From: a virus
DNA length: 63,403 bases
Strand: one strand, 5' to 3'
IMG/VR virus record: IMGVR_UViG_3300026512_000012
Location: 1 to 63,403 of that record
The position numbers were made by a program, and so were the translations under genes. The notes beneath the pieces were generated by a model that did not search any database, had not been told where the DNA came from, and worked only from the letters and a program-made list of their open reading frames with translations. Each line of letters begins with the position of its first letter. The stretch's first letter is position 1. Below are positions 25,010 to 35,349 of this stretch, one piece after another.

Positions 25010-28000
25010 AGTTCATGAAAAACAGGTGGTATTACCACCTGTTTTACCATTTCCATTACACCAAAATGGTGAAACATACTAAATGGTCCATTTAATACAG
25101 CACTGCTATCTACGATATCTGCTGTATCAATATTTGTAGTCATATACAATGCTTCTTGACCTAACATAACTGCTGCTGCTCGTATCGGATGTCTGTACAA
25201 TAACATCATTATTGCTTTTTGTATTCTTATTGCGTATTTACTGAATACTATCAATCCCATTTTATTCATTTTTGATAATAACGCTGAATCAGGATATGCA
25301 TAGTTAATAAATACTTCTCTAATATTATCTGTTATTTTTTTATTTGATATGACTAATTCTTTTTTAGTCATCATTCTACCATGTTCTTTATAAAATTTCT
25401 TTTGGGTTTTAACTTGCATTTGTACAAATTGATCATATCTAGCTACAAAATCACTTTTATTTACTGCACTATATATAAATTTAAATGTTTCTGTTTTATC
25501 TGTCATATAAATTTTATTACCTATAGTCTTGTATATTTCAGGAACATCTTTTGTTCTGTCTTCCATTAATTTTACTAATCTATTTCTACTAGCTGTATCA
25601 GCTTCAGCATCTTCCATTATTAGTGTAAATAATCCAGCATCTATTAAGGGTTTAATTGCCATATTATTCATATTATTATCAATTTCTTTTATTCGCATAT
25701 CATACTTGTTAGTTTGTTCACTTAATTTTCTAGCTTCTAACTGTATTCGTTCATTACGATCTGCTATATACATATTTAATTCATTCCAAGCTTTAGTATA
25801 ATTATTTATTATATGTCGTGGATTACCACCTGTCATCATACTATACAGAAAGTTACTTATTATATTATCTGCTATTACATCAAATAGTTTTATTACTACA
25901 CTTACTTTAAATAAACTTACAAATGCTTCCCACATATTCTCTAATTTTTTTAATAATAATTTTAATGGTTCTGGCAATTGTTTAACTCCAAACATATTTG
26001 TTATACTTAATTCTCTATATCCAAACATTCCTAATAATAAATTTCTTTTAACCCATAATTCTCCACTCGTTAATGCTACTGATAATTTTCCTAACTGTAA
26101 TTCTGTTAATTCATTATATTTACTACCTAATAATTCTTTTAATAAACTCTTAGATAATGGTTTTATTTCTAGTTCTTTAGCACCTTTTTCACTTTTAATT
26201 TCTACTGCTTCTTTTAGTTTTCTTAAAGTATCTTTAAATTCTGGTGGCAATATACTAGCAATATCGCTTATCATAGGATCATTACTAAATAAATCTATTT
26301 TTACATATTCATTATTTTGAATATTTCTATGTAATGGTGTCATTTCTGCCATATCTGCTAATAACTCTTGCATTACTATTTCATTTTGTTTTGCAGATTC
26401 TTCCACATCTATTTGATGTGCTACCATTCTTCCTAATGCATTAAATCCATTTACTTCCATTCCTAAATATTTTAATTTATCTTCCATACTTACATTAAAT
26501 CTGTATTCTACAATTTTTCCTTCATTATTAAATTCAGGTGTTATTACACCTTCTAAATTTACTTTTTGCCCCTTCATTATTTTTTTATTTAATACTTCTG
26601 TATATATTTTGGCATCTTGTACTCCTTTCCATGCTATTTTAGTAGCTCCATCTATTCCACTCTTTCTAGCATTTTCATACATACTTCTACCAACTTGCCT
26701 ATCTCCTACATATCTTATAGCACTTTTATTAAATGGTTGTATTAATCTATCTGTACTAACATATAGTCCCATTCTTTCACCATTATAGTCAAATTTTGTT
26801 TTTTCTAATTCCCTTACAAATTTATACCCCCGTGCTTCTAATCTTTTTTTATCTTTCATTCTTCCTACAAGACTAGTAACAAAAGCATCATATGTCTCTC
26901 TTACAGTACCTTTTTTAGCATTCAATACATCTACATCTTTCTTTCTACTCATTACATTCTTAGCGTGTGCTGTATGCATTCTACCAAAAGCTACAACGCC
27001 TTCACTATCTTCTTTAATTAATTCTGCTAGTACATTTTTTGCAACGCTATCAGTATTTTTTAATGCTTCCAAACTTACCATTTCATCTATTGCTTCTACT
27101 ATTTCTTCATTAATCGGTTTTTCACTTCCACTTCCCATCATTCTAGCTATTGCAGTTGCATTTCTTAACTGTACTTCTGTACCTTTTCCTGTTAGCATCA
27201 TTTCTGCCAACCCTTTAACTTGAAATCTATAAAACCTCATTTCTTCTTCAGATACTTTATTACTTAACCACTTATCCAATTGTTTTAGTCTATTATCAAT
27301 AGCTTTTTCACTTGTTATAAATTTTAAAGCTTTTTCTCCATATTTACTTAGCAATAGTGCTCCATCGCTCATTTGCAACACTATTTGCAATGCTGCTGAT
27401 TCCTCCTTACTCAATTTTCTTTTAAATAATTGTTTTCCTAATAATGCTAGATTATTGGCTAATGCCATTCTTTCTTCATCTATTTGTACTGACATTAATC
27501 CTAAATTTTGTGCTAGATTATCCATAGGAGTTGTTTTCTTTATTTGTCTAATAGCAGTTTGTACTATTCCTTCTGGTTTCATCTTTAGTGCTGTCATTAG
27601 AGCTTCTAATGTTCCTGACATACTAGGACTTGCTACTAAATGCCCAAACAACCCTGCATACCATCTTGCCTTCTTCCATAGTGGATCACTTATTTTTGGT
27701 TTACTGTTAATTAATCTTTCATTCATTGTTTCACCATACTTACTTAGTGTTTCATACCATTTTTCTTCTAACCCATCTACCCATTCGTTTATTTTTGTAA
27801 ATGGAGTCTCTACTACTTTTCTCTGCATTTTTGTTTGTGCTATGGCAAATGCTTCAAGTACTACCATTGCTGCTTGACTACCTTTCATATTAGGCTTTTC
27901 ACCATTCCACATTGCTATTGCTCTAGTAACTAGTTTATTTATCCAATTCATTATTTTATTAAATAGTGTTCCACCACTCTTTTCTTCTTTTTCCATAAAC

Positions 28001-29016
28001 CCATCTAGTTTTTCAATTACTCCTTCATGAGTTACTGAATATGCTAAAAATTCTTTTAAATCATTATTAACATATTCTAATCTTTCTTTAGCTATCTCTT
28101 CTTCTATTTCTCTATTTATTACTATTTTTGGCATGAAGTCTTTATATGTTAATCTCTTCATTGCTTCTTTTCTTAATTTTTTCAATCGTGTTAATGCGTG
28201 AGCTACTTGTCCTTTAGCATTTTCCATTGCAAACACGCTTACAGCGTGTACTAGTTCATGTACAAATACTGTTACAGCACTCATTTCATTTCCATATTTA
28301 ACTGCTGTTGTATTTACATTTAGATATATTCCTTTATCTTTTACTGTGTTTATATGTCCATCATTATATTCAGCATTTTCGTCTACATACACAGCCATTT
28401 CTGGTATAGCTCTTAACATTGGTCCTAGTATTACTCGTACAACATTTTCTAAATGTTTATACATTTTATCACTAATTCCTACAGCATCCATTTTTTTCAA
28501 CTTTCTCATTAATCCTAATACTGATTCTACACTATTTATTTTACTTGCTTTTAGCACTTCTTCATAGTTTTTACTATCGTTAGTTTTACCATTAGCCCCA
28601 TACCTACCTATGTCTTCTATACTACCTTTTTCAGTATCCACTAACTTAGCATTTAATGTATATCTTTTTGCACTTCTTGGAAACAGTGCCTCTACTATTA
28701 CATTCCCTTCAGTACTGGCCTTACCACCTACAATATTTATTGGTTTATTTTTATATTTTGGTTTTAGTATATTCATTTTTGCTACTTGACTTATAGTTAA
28801 ACTAACTTTAGCTTGTTTAATACCTCCTGTAGCCTCTCTAAGCCGTCCTAACTCTTCTACTACATTCAACATCTCTTGTTCTTCAGGACTCAATAGCATT
28901 CCTTGTAGGTCCATCTTTTTTACTTTTATATAATCTTCTACGGCTTTCTTTTCATCCAAACTAGCATCACTATTTTGGACTCTATTTAATACATTCTCAT
29001 AACCACATTTAGCCAT
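25006..29016 (-). CDS. Giant internal virion protein, 1336 aa, with zincin motif
   Basis: It starts with ATG after AAAAAGGATGTTAA and is the last gene of the late arm. FVHELVHAV at about residues 252-260 contains HELVH (His253 to His257) in a hydrophobic helix, typical of zincin metalloproteases. The rest is Lys/Glu/Met-rich helix, with repeated amphipathic stretches and a C-terminal region with short hydrophobic runs (LLLGMFGY, FKVSVVIKLFDVI). Position directly after the virion RNA polymerase and helicase giants suggests a DNA-ejection or cargo protein. A protease acting on virion or host proteins is possible. No family name is certain. Confidence 0.7.
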   Translation of the reverse strand: MAKCGYENVLNRVQNSDASLDEKKAVEDYIKVKKMDLQGMLLSPEEQEMLNVVEELGRLREATGGIKQAKVSLTISQVAKMNILKPKYKNKPINIVGGKASTEGNVIVEALFPRSAKRYTLNAKLVDTEKGSIEDIGRYGANGKTNDSKNYEEVLKASKINSVESVLGLMRKLKKMDAVGISDKMYKHLENVVRVILGPMLRAIPEMAVYVDENAEYNDGHINTVKDKGIYLNVNTTAVKYGNEMSAVTVFVHELVHAVSVFAMENAKGQVAHALTRLKKLRKEAMKRLTYKDFMPKIVINREIEEEIAKERLEYVNNDLKEFLAYSVTHEGVIEKLDGFMEKEEKSGGTLFNKIMNWINKLVTRAIAMWNGEKPNMKGSQAAMVVLEAFAIAQTKMQRKVVETPFTKINEWVDGLEEKWYETLSKYGETMNERLINSKPKISDPLWKKARWYAGLFGHLVASPSMSGTLEALMTALKMKPEGIVQTAIRQIKKTTPMDNLAQNLGLMSVQIDEERMALANNLALLGKQLFKRKLSKEESAALQIVLQMSDGALLLSKYGEKALKFITSEKAIDNRLKQLDKWLSNKVSEEEMRFYRFQVKGLAEMMLTGKGTEVQLRNATAIARMMGSGSEKPINEEIVEAIDEMVSLEALKNTDSVAKNVLAELIKEDSEGVVAFGRMHTAHAKNVMSRKKDVDVLNAKKGTVRETYDAFVTSLVGRMKDKKRLEARGYKFVRELEKTKFDYNGERMGLYVSTDRLIQPFNKSAIRYVGDRQVGRSMYENARKSGIDGATKIAWKGVQDAKIYTEVLNKKIMKGQKVNLEGVITPEFNNEGKIVEYRFNVSMEDKLKYLGMEVNGFNALGRMVAHQIDVEESAKQNEIVMQELLADMAEMTPLHRNIQNNEYVKIDLFSNDPMISDIASILPPEFKDTLRKLKEAVEIKSEKGAKELEIKPLSKSLLKELLGSKYNELTELQLGKLSVALTSGELWVKRNLLLGMFGYRELSITNMFGVKQLPEPLKLLLKKLENMWEAFVSLFKVSVVIKLFDVIADNIISNFLYSMMTGGNPRHIINNYTKAWNELNMYIADRNERIQLEARKLSEQTNKYDMRIKEIDNNMNNMAIKPLIDAGLFTLIMEDAEADTASRNRLVKLMEDRTKDVPEIYKTIGNKIYMTDKTETFKFIYSAVNKSDFVARYDQFVQMQVKTQKKFYKEHGRMMTKKELVISNKKITDNIREVFINYAYPDSALLSKMNKMGLIVFSKYAIRIQKAIMMLLYRHPIRAAAVMLGQEALYMTTNIDTADIVDSSAVLNGPFSMFHHFGVMEMVKQVVIPPVFHEL
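25019..25045. terminator. Bidirectional terminator between the two gene arms
   Basis: AAAACAGGTGGTA (25019-25031) and TACCACCTGTTTT (25033-25045) are perfect 13-bp arms around one base. The ends are A-run on the left and T-run on the right in both readings, so it can work as an intrinsic terminator for plus and minus transcripts. It lies 10 bases after the plus-arm stop and inside the last codons of the minus-strand 1336-residue gene. That position makes it a shared end for both operons. Confidence 0.85.
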
Positions 29017-32000
29017 TTAACATCCTTTTTCATTTACATTTAACAATTCTTCTGCTACATTTGTTGATATCGTATTGAATAAATCTTTAATTATATTTTT
29101 ACTAGATAAATCTTTTCTTTCTAAAAATGCATCAGTAAGTAGATTTTTTAATTCTTCTTTATCTTTGTTTGGTAATTGATTAAATAAATCTATTAACCAA
29201 TTACTAAATTTCTTCCACCAACCCCATGCTTCACCTTTTTGTCTAACAGCTTGTTCACCTATAGCTTGTACTAATGCTTCTTCACTTCCCCATTTTTTAA
29301 TAGCTTCTTGTACTATTGGGGTATTTTTAAACCAATGTATATAAAAATGTGCATATTCATGTGAAGGCGTATCAGTAGTAGCTATACTTGTGTTTATCAG
29401 TATTTTCATAGCATCTAAATCTGCCATACCTTTAATTCTATTAGTATTACTCTTTTGAAAGTATTCAAATCTGTATTCATCAGGGATTAACTCTTCATGT
29501 GGGAATGTATATACATTTGCACTAGGGGTGTCAAGTACCTCTTGAGAAACTAATTCACGATTTTCATAATGTGTGATGATATAAGGTGAAACACCATCTT
29601 CATGGTAGTCTATTGTTTTTATCCAACTACCTTCTTTATTATAATACTCTTTTCGGGATAATAAGCCATCTTCTGAGTACATTGCCCTAATACCTATTCT
29701 ACGCCCTATTTTATCTATTTCTCCTACTATTGTTTGGTAATTCCCATAATATATATTTTCTTCTAATAAAGTACCTTTACCACTTTGTAAATCTATATCT
29801 GCTTTTTTTTCAAACCATTCATCTTCATACATATTATAAACTTTGCTTATAGTAACACTATGGTTATTTGAAATATGTCTATCAACAATTTTTATATTGT
29901 TATTGTTATACTCTATATAAGGTTTAGTAATATCATTCTTATCACCTTTATATCTCATTACTATAGTTTCGGTATTAAGATTATTATTTTTTATATCATA
30001 TTTTAGTAATTCTGTCCATCCATTTAGTTTTCTTTTTATAGGAATGTACTCATCAGTACTATTGTCAGCTCTATCCCACCAGGAATATTCATCACCAAAA
30101 TTGCTAGCACTAAAAGCTATTAATTTTCCATTTTGAAATGCAATATATTTACTTCCTGCATATTTTTCGTTCCACATAGTCCAGGAATCTTTAGTAAGCT
30201 TACCATTATCATCAGTGTAAGTTAAACACCATGGATTGGCACTTTTACCCCAGTAATGGTTTATTATTTTTCTTACAGCTAATTGACCATTTTTTGTGTT
30301 ATCCACGCTGTACAACACTATTTCTCCAACATCTTTATTTTTTACTATTTTTTTATTTGTAAATTCTGGTATTGTGTCAGGATTTAACTTAGCACTTTTA
30401 TATGTATCTTGCTTTATATCTTCACCATATTTATCAAATATTTCATTAGGATTATTGAATTGCATAGGATCTATCTTTTTTGTAGCTGCTAGTCTAACTG
30501 CTCCTATCATTTTTTCACCATCTTCTGGTAGTAGTAAATTGCCGTCAATAGTCCATTTAATAGCGATATTATAATATTTGTTTTGATCTTTTTCTTTTAT
30601 GATACTATTATTATCAATGTAAGTTTCTATACTATCTAATACTTGTTCAATATTTTGTAAATCAGGTCTTTTTTTATGTAGTCTATTACTATATTCTTTT
30701 CTTTTTTTATTTCCTATTTGATATAAATTATTAACTGATTGATTACTAATAATTTCATTAGGACTCTCTATATACTCAATTTCTGGATAAAGTTTAGCTA
30801 ATCTATTCACCATTTGTTTAACTAGATCTTTATCGTATCCTATATCAGTACTACCAGTAGTTTGAAATTCTATTGTATTATCATTACTACTATTATTTAC
30901 TTCTTTTTTAATATTAGATTGGGATTTATTCATATCTACCTCACCGTTCCAACCTAATTTACTTAATATATTTTTGTCTCCTACTATGATTAATTGTTCC
31001 TTAGCTCTACTAACAGCTGTATAACCACTCATAGCCTTCTTTAATGATTTAGTATTACTATCATTATTACCACCCATTTTGACAGCAGTATCCCAAATTA
31101 CTGTATGTATAGTTTGGCCTTGTGCTTTATAAGTAGTTACTCCATATGCATATCCTATAGCAACAGCACTAGGAGTCATTTCCTGCAGTCTTGCAATAGT
31201 CTTCAGCATACCAAAATTAACTTCCTTATCATTTTCTTCTGTTATAAGTGTACTAGTTTCGGTACCGTTATCTTGTATTTCATTTTTATAAATTTCTGTA
31301 TATTCCTGCATAGCTTGTTTATACAATTCTTGTATTTCACCATTTCTGCTTTGTAATAAAGTTTGCATATCTTTGAATATACTTAAAGGAATTACTATAG
31401 TTGTTTCTATTTCTTTATCAGCTAATTTATATTTTAGAGTAACTGCAGATAATTTTACATCATTTTTATACATAACTGAGTATAATATTTTTCTACCTCT
31501 TACATAATTTGCTATAAGAGAGTTCTCAGCTATCTGTGCTGGTGTTGCATCTTCAACTTTTGTAACTTTAAAAACCATACCATTGGTATAGTTTGTATTT
31601 GTAATACCACTAGTTAAAGCACTTTCAAATAATACTACTTGATCCTTACCAGCAATTAATGGATTAGCTTCAGGTTTATTATCTTTAAATAATGCTTTTC
31701 TAATTTTATTATTAAACTCAGCAATATTTTTGTTATTAAATGCTACATAGGCTATTCGCTTACCTTGTGCAATATTTTTATTAAATAATCCTACAATTGC
31801 TTTCCATGTGGCACTTTTACTATTGTCAAAATGCTTACTTAATATAAACCCAACTTCTCCATCAGATGGCATACTGCTAACATCTAAAGACTTGTTGGCA
31901 TTTGGAATTTTAATAGCTCTATCACGCCTTTTTAGCAATGTTTCTACTAGACTTGCTACATGTGAAATTACACTAAACAACTTACTATCTACATTTTGTC

Positions 32001-35000
32001 TTTGTTGTTTTGATAGTGTCATTACCTTAATTCCGTTTAGTACTTCTATAGTATTTGAACCAAGTTTCTCCTGTTGAGACATTCCTATTACTCTTGCCAT
32101 TATAGGGCTTAAAACCTCTATGCTAGATACAGGAGGCAATTGGTGATAGTCACCTAACATCACTATACTGAACTTATGCTTAGCATTTGTCAATATATTT
32201 GATAATGCTACTAATTTTTTAGTATCATCTATTGATAGCATACTTGCTTCGTCAACAACTAACACAGCTGGTCCGAATTCTAATTGTGCTTGTAATGCTG
32301 TTAGCAGTGAAAACCTGCCATTAGGTATACTGATATTTGTCATTTCATCATATTCCATTTCTGGTTTATCAGTAGTACCAACTTTCATTCCTGCCAGTAA
32401 GGATGATATAGTTCGGATATCTTTTCTTATAGATGTCCCACTCATTGTTGTAGTCATACTTTCTAATACATTTGTAGCCTGGTGTGTAACTGCTGCCCCT
32501 ATGAATTTTATAGGTGTATTCGATGTTTCAGCAAGTAATTCAATTGCTCTCCCAATAACAGTTGATTTTCCTGTACCACCCATTCCTTGTACTATCAAGA
32601 GGCTATCTTCAACTTTATTAGATGTTCTTGTAAAAAGTTCAACAGCCTTATCCAATAATTTTTTCTGATCTTCATTAGCTTCAAACTTACCTTGCAATTT
32701 ATATCTATCTTTTTCTGCAAGTGTATTGTTACTATTATTATTACTACTATTACTATTACTATTACTACTATCAATAGATTTTAATAAATTTTCCGTAGTT
32801 AGTTCATTGTCAGTTAGATTTAATTCATATATTAAATTAATACCATCTTTTAATGAATCTAATGAACCTTCATTACTTATAGTATCATAAGCTTTTTGTT
32901 GTAGTTCTGTTAGCTTTTTACCATTAGTTTTATTTTCATAGGCTTTTTTTAATACATCCCATTTTACACCCAATGAGTTGAGAAAATCATCTACAACCTG
33001 TGTATGTAGACTATAAGCCTTTTTCCTATTATTCCTAGAAAAACTATTTCCTTTATCATCTACTTTAGTAGTTATTTCTCCAGTAACATTAGTTCTATTT
33101 TCAGTACTCATATTTTCTAATAGTGTACTTAATAATTTGTGTAAATTTTCTTTTTCAGTTATTTTATTATCGTCTATCTTTTCTTGTATAACATTCTTAT
33201 ATGCTTTTACTAGTGTCTTTATGAACAGCCCTTTACCTTTACTGCTCCATCTACCATTCCCAATATTATGTGTAGAATGCTCTAAAAATTCTACACCACC
33301 TCTTTTAGTAATTTCTTTAGTAATTTCTTTATGTGTTTTTAATTTAAGTTCTATCAACTTTTGCATTAACTCTGTATCATGTTCATCACCTTTAGCTCCT
33401 TCTGGTATCTCTCTAATTTGAGCATTATTTGCTTTATACCATGCCTCAACACTATGTCCCCATACATTCGCAGCTGTTCGTTTTTGTCCATTTTTAAACC
33501 AAACTCTACTAACTTTTTCAGGGGCTTTTAATTTCCATTCTTTGGGAGGTTCAATATCAAATTCTGATTTTGATGCACTACCTCTAGCATAACTTACATT
33601 TGTTAAAGCTACCCCTAAAGGATCTTCGGATTTAGTAGATATTTCAATACCTTGTATATTACTATTATTATTAATTGTTGTATGCTTAGTATTTATATCT
33701 TTATTCTTAAAATCTTCTGCTATCGCTATTAATGCAGTAACATGATTAATTTGTTCTCCTTTAGCTGTTCCGCTATATCGTAATTTACTAGCATTATTTA
33801 TTATATCTAAATTATTAAGAATAACATTTCGTCTTTTTTCCAACACCTTGTAATCACGATTGTAACCATCAGGTAATATATTGTATTTTAACCATTTATA
33901 ATATGCTATAGAAGCAGCATTATTGCCACCAACATAATAATCTTCAGGCTTTTTAACATAGTTTTCCTTAGTAACAAATGGATTACCAAAATTAATAGGT
34001 TTACCATTTCTCATAACCCATAAACCTTCGTCTGGATCTATTCTTGTAATAACTATCTTATTGAGTATATCTAATATGTCTTTATCAGATATTTTATCAC
34101 TAGCAGTATTTGGTTGTACTGTTTTATTATTATTACCATTTTTATTTAATCCTAATATATCTCTCATTTGCTGTTTCCAATCAGAATCCATCATATTAAC
34201 AGTTGGTATTCCTTTTCTTCTAGCCATTTCAACAGCTTGCCCAGTACCACCGTCTGGTCTTAAAGGGTTCTTAGATTCTTTTGCGTAAAAGATTACAAAA
34301 TCTACAGGTTTGTCTAAATTTTTACCAAATACTTGGAATGTATTTCTTGCATGTAAATCTAAGGAATACCCACTGAGGTTAGCACCAGCTGGATGAATTT
34401 CTTTTGCTATAGTACGAACTTTATCATTGGCATCATCTGCAGTAAAAATATTTTTATTAGTTATTTTATATTCTGGGTTATGAAATTTAAGGTTATTTTC
34501 AGGGATTACATTACCATTTTTATCTGTAGAAATCCAGTTACCATTAATCTGTTTATTCCTAACAGGTATCCCTGTTGTGGTGTCATATTTCATACGCACA
34601 CCTTCAAATGCTTTATCTGCTCCATTAGCATGTCCACTATTTAAAGAATACCCTTCAGCTTCTAACCATTTAGATATTTCATTCATTTTTTCCATTACAT
34701 CTATAGGTGTTTCTCTACTACCTACACCTGCATATACCATAGTTTTTTGCCCAGGTACATATTTAGGTAACTTATCAAATTTTGGTGTACTAGTAGGTTC
34801 TTTAATACCTTTCAGCTTATTTAGCATTTTATTAGCATAATCTCTTCGAGTTTTCCAATATGCAAAGTATCTAGTTTTCTTGTAATTATCTTTGGAAATA
34901 TCGTCATCATCAAACTCAAGTGTGTCTATAAATTTATTATAATTTTTTTCACTGTATGATTCTGCAAGCATTGTTAAAAATTTGTATCGTAGATCTTTAT

Positions 35001-35349
35001 CTTCTCTAGTAGTTAGTTTTCTACCTAATTCTTCCTCCAAATCCCCTATATAATCTTTTACTGAAAATTTACCACCATCAATATAACTAGTAATATTAAA
35101 ACTCTCATCTTCTATATTAAAATTTAACAAATCTTTTGCTTTGATTATGTTACCATCTTTATCTTTTGCTGGTAATCTATTTATTAACTCTTCATTTTTT
35201 TTTGTCGGTTTGAACTCCCCAAACTCTGTTGTATAGTCATCCATTTGTGAAATTAAATCTAGCAATTGTTTCTTTACAGCTTTTGATAATTTTTCATTAT
35301 TACTTAATTCTATAGCTCTCTCATACATTCTATTTATATTACATTTCAT
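29017..35349 (-). CDS. Giant polyvalent virion protein: SLOG-like, SF1 helicase, zincin-like
   Basis: I choose ATG 35349, overlapping the upstream stop as TAATG, over a TTG six bases earlier; 2110 residues. Around 205-400 lies a Rossmann segment, VYAGVGSRETP with LNSGHANGADKAFE, like YspA/DprA SLOG proteins. A central RecD-type helicase has Walker A GMGGTGKS (Lys928), LVVDEASML (Asp1033), MLGDYHQLPP, TTYKAQGQT and AVSRAKEQL. Later come NPWCLTYTDDNG with W-rich surroundings and repeats of the YYNKEGSW type, then SHEYAHFYIHWF near 1997, an HExxH motif. Such mixtures match phage polyvalent proteins delivered with DNA. The domains are read by motif; delivery is inferred from location. Confidence 0.75.
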   Translation of the reverse strand: MKCNINRMYERAIELSNNEKLSKAVKKQLLDLISQMDDYTTEFGEFKPTKKNEELINRLPAKDKDGNIIKAKDLLNFNIEDESFNITSYIDGGKFSVKDYIGDLEEELGRKLTTREDKDLRYKFLTMLAESYSEKNYNKFIDTLEFDDDDISKDNYKKTRYFAYWKTRRDYANKMLNKLKGIKEPTSTPKFDKLPKYVPGQKTMVYAGVGSRETPIDVMEKMNEISKWLEAEGYSLNSGHANGADKAFEGVRMKYDTTTGIPVRNKQINGNWISTDKNGNVIPENNLKFHNPEYKITNKNIFTADDANDKVRTIAKEIHPAGANLSGYSLDLHARNTFQVFGKNLDKPVDFVIFYAKESKNPLRPDGGTGQAVEMARRKGIPTVNMMDSDWKQQMRDILGLNKNGNNNKTVQPNTASDKISDKDILDILNKIVITRIDPDEGLWVMRNGKPINFGNPFVTKENYVKKPEDYYVGGNNAASIAYYKWLKYNILPDGYNRDYKVLEKRRNVILNNLDIINNASKLRYSGTAKGEQINHVTALIAIAEDFKNKDINTKHTTINNNSNIQGIEISTKSEDPLGVALTNVSYARGSASKSEFDIEPPKEWKLKAPEKVSRVWFKNGQKRTAANVWGHSVEAWYKANNAQIREIPEGAKGDEHDTELMQKLIELKLKTHKEITKEITKRGGVEFLEHSTHNIGNGRWSSKGKGLFIKTLVKAYKNVIQEKIDDNKITEKENLHKLLSTLLENMSTENRTNVTGEITTKVDDKGNSFSRNNRKKAYSLHTQVVDDFLNSLGVKWDVLKKAYENKTNGKKLTELQQKAYDTISNEGSLDSLKDGINLIYELNLTDNELTTENLLKSIDSSNSNSNSSNNNSNNTLAEKDRYKLQGKFEANEDQKKLLDKAVELFTRTSNKVEDSLLIVQGMGGTGKSTVIGRAIELLAETSNTPIKFIGAAVTHQATNVLESMTTTMSGTSIRKDIRTISSLLAGMKVGTTDKPEMEYDEMTNISIPNGRFSLLTALQAQLEFGPAVLVVDEASMLSIDDTKKLVALSNILTNAKHKFSIVMLGDYHQLPPVSSIEVLSPIMARVIGMSQQEKLGSNTIEVLNGIKVMTLSKQQRQNVDSKLFSVISHVASLVETLLKRRDRAIKIPNANKSLDVSSMPSDGEVGFILSKHFDNSKSATWKAIVGLFNKNIAQGKRIAYVAFNNKNIAEFNNKIRKALFKDNKPEANPLIAGKDQVVLFESALTSGITNTNYTNGMVFKVTKVEDATPAQIAENSLIANYVRGRKILYSVMYKNDVKLSAVTLKYKLADKEIETTIVIPLSIFKDMQTLLQSRNGEIQELYKQAMQEYTEIYKNEIQDNGTETSTLITEENDKEVNFGMLKTIARLQEMTPSAVAIGYAYGVTTYKAQGQTIHTVIWDTAVKMGGNNDSNTKSLKKAMSGYTAVSRAKEQLIIVGDKNILSKLGWNGEVDMNKSQSNIKKEVNNSSNDNTIEFQTTGSTDIGYDKDLVKQMVNRLAKLYPEIEYIESPNEIISNQSVNNLYQIGNKKRKEYSNRLHKKRPDLQNIEQVLDSIETYIDNNSIIKEKDQNKYYNIAIKWTIDGNLLLPEDGEKMIGAVRLAATKKIDPMQFNNPNEIFDKYGEDIKQDTYKSAKLNPDTIPEFTNKKIVKNKDVGEIVLYSVDNTKNGQLAVRKIINHYWGKSANPWCLTYTDDNGKLTKDSWTMWNEKYAGSKYIAFQNGKLIAFSASNFGDEYSWWDRADNSTDEYIPIKRKLNGWTELLKYDIKNNNLNTETIVMRYKGDKNDITKPYIEYNNNNIKIVDRHISNNHSVTISKVYNMYEDEWFEKKADIDLQSGKGTLLEENIYYGNYQTIVGEIDKIGRRIGIRAMYSEDGLLSRKEYYNKEGSWIKTIDYHEDGVSPYIITHYENRELVSQEVLDTPSANVYTFPHEELIPDEYRFEYFQKSNTNRIKGMADLDAMKILINTSIATTDTPSHEYAHFYIHWFKNTPIVQEAIKKWGSEEALVQAIGEQAVRQKGEAWGWWKKFSNWLIDLFNQLPNKDKEELKNLLTDAFLERKDLSSKNIIKDLFNTISTNVAEELLNVNEKGC

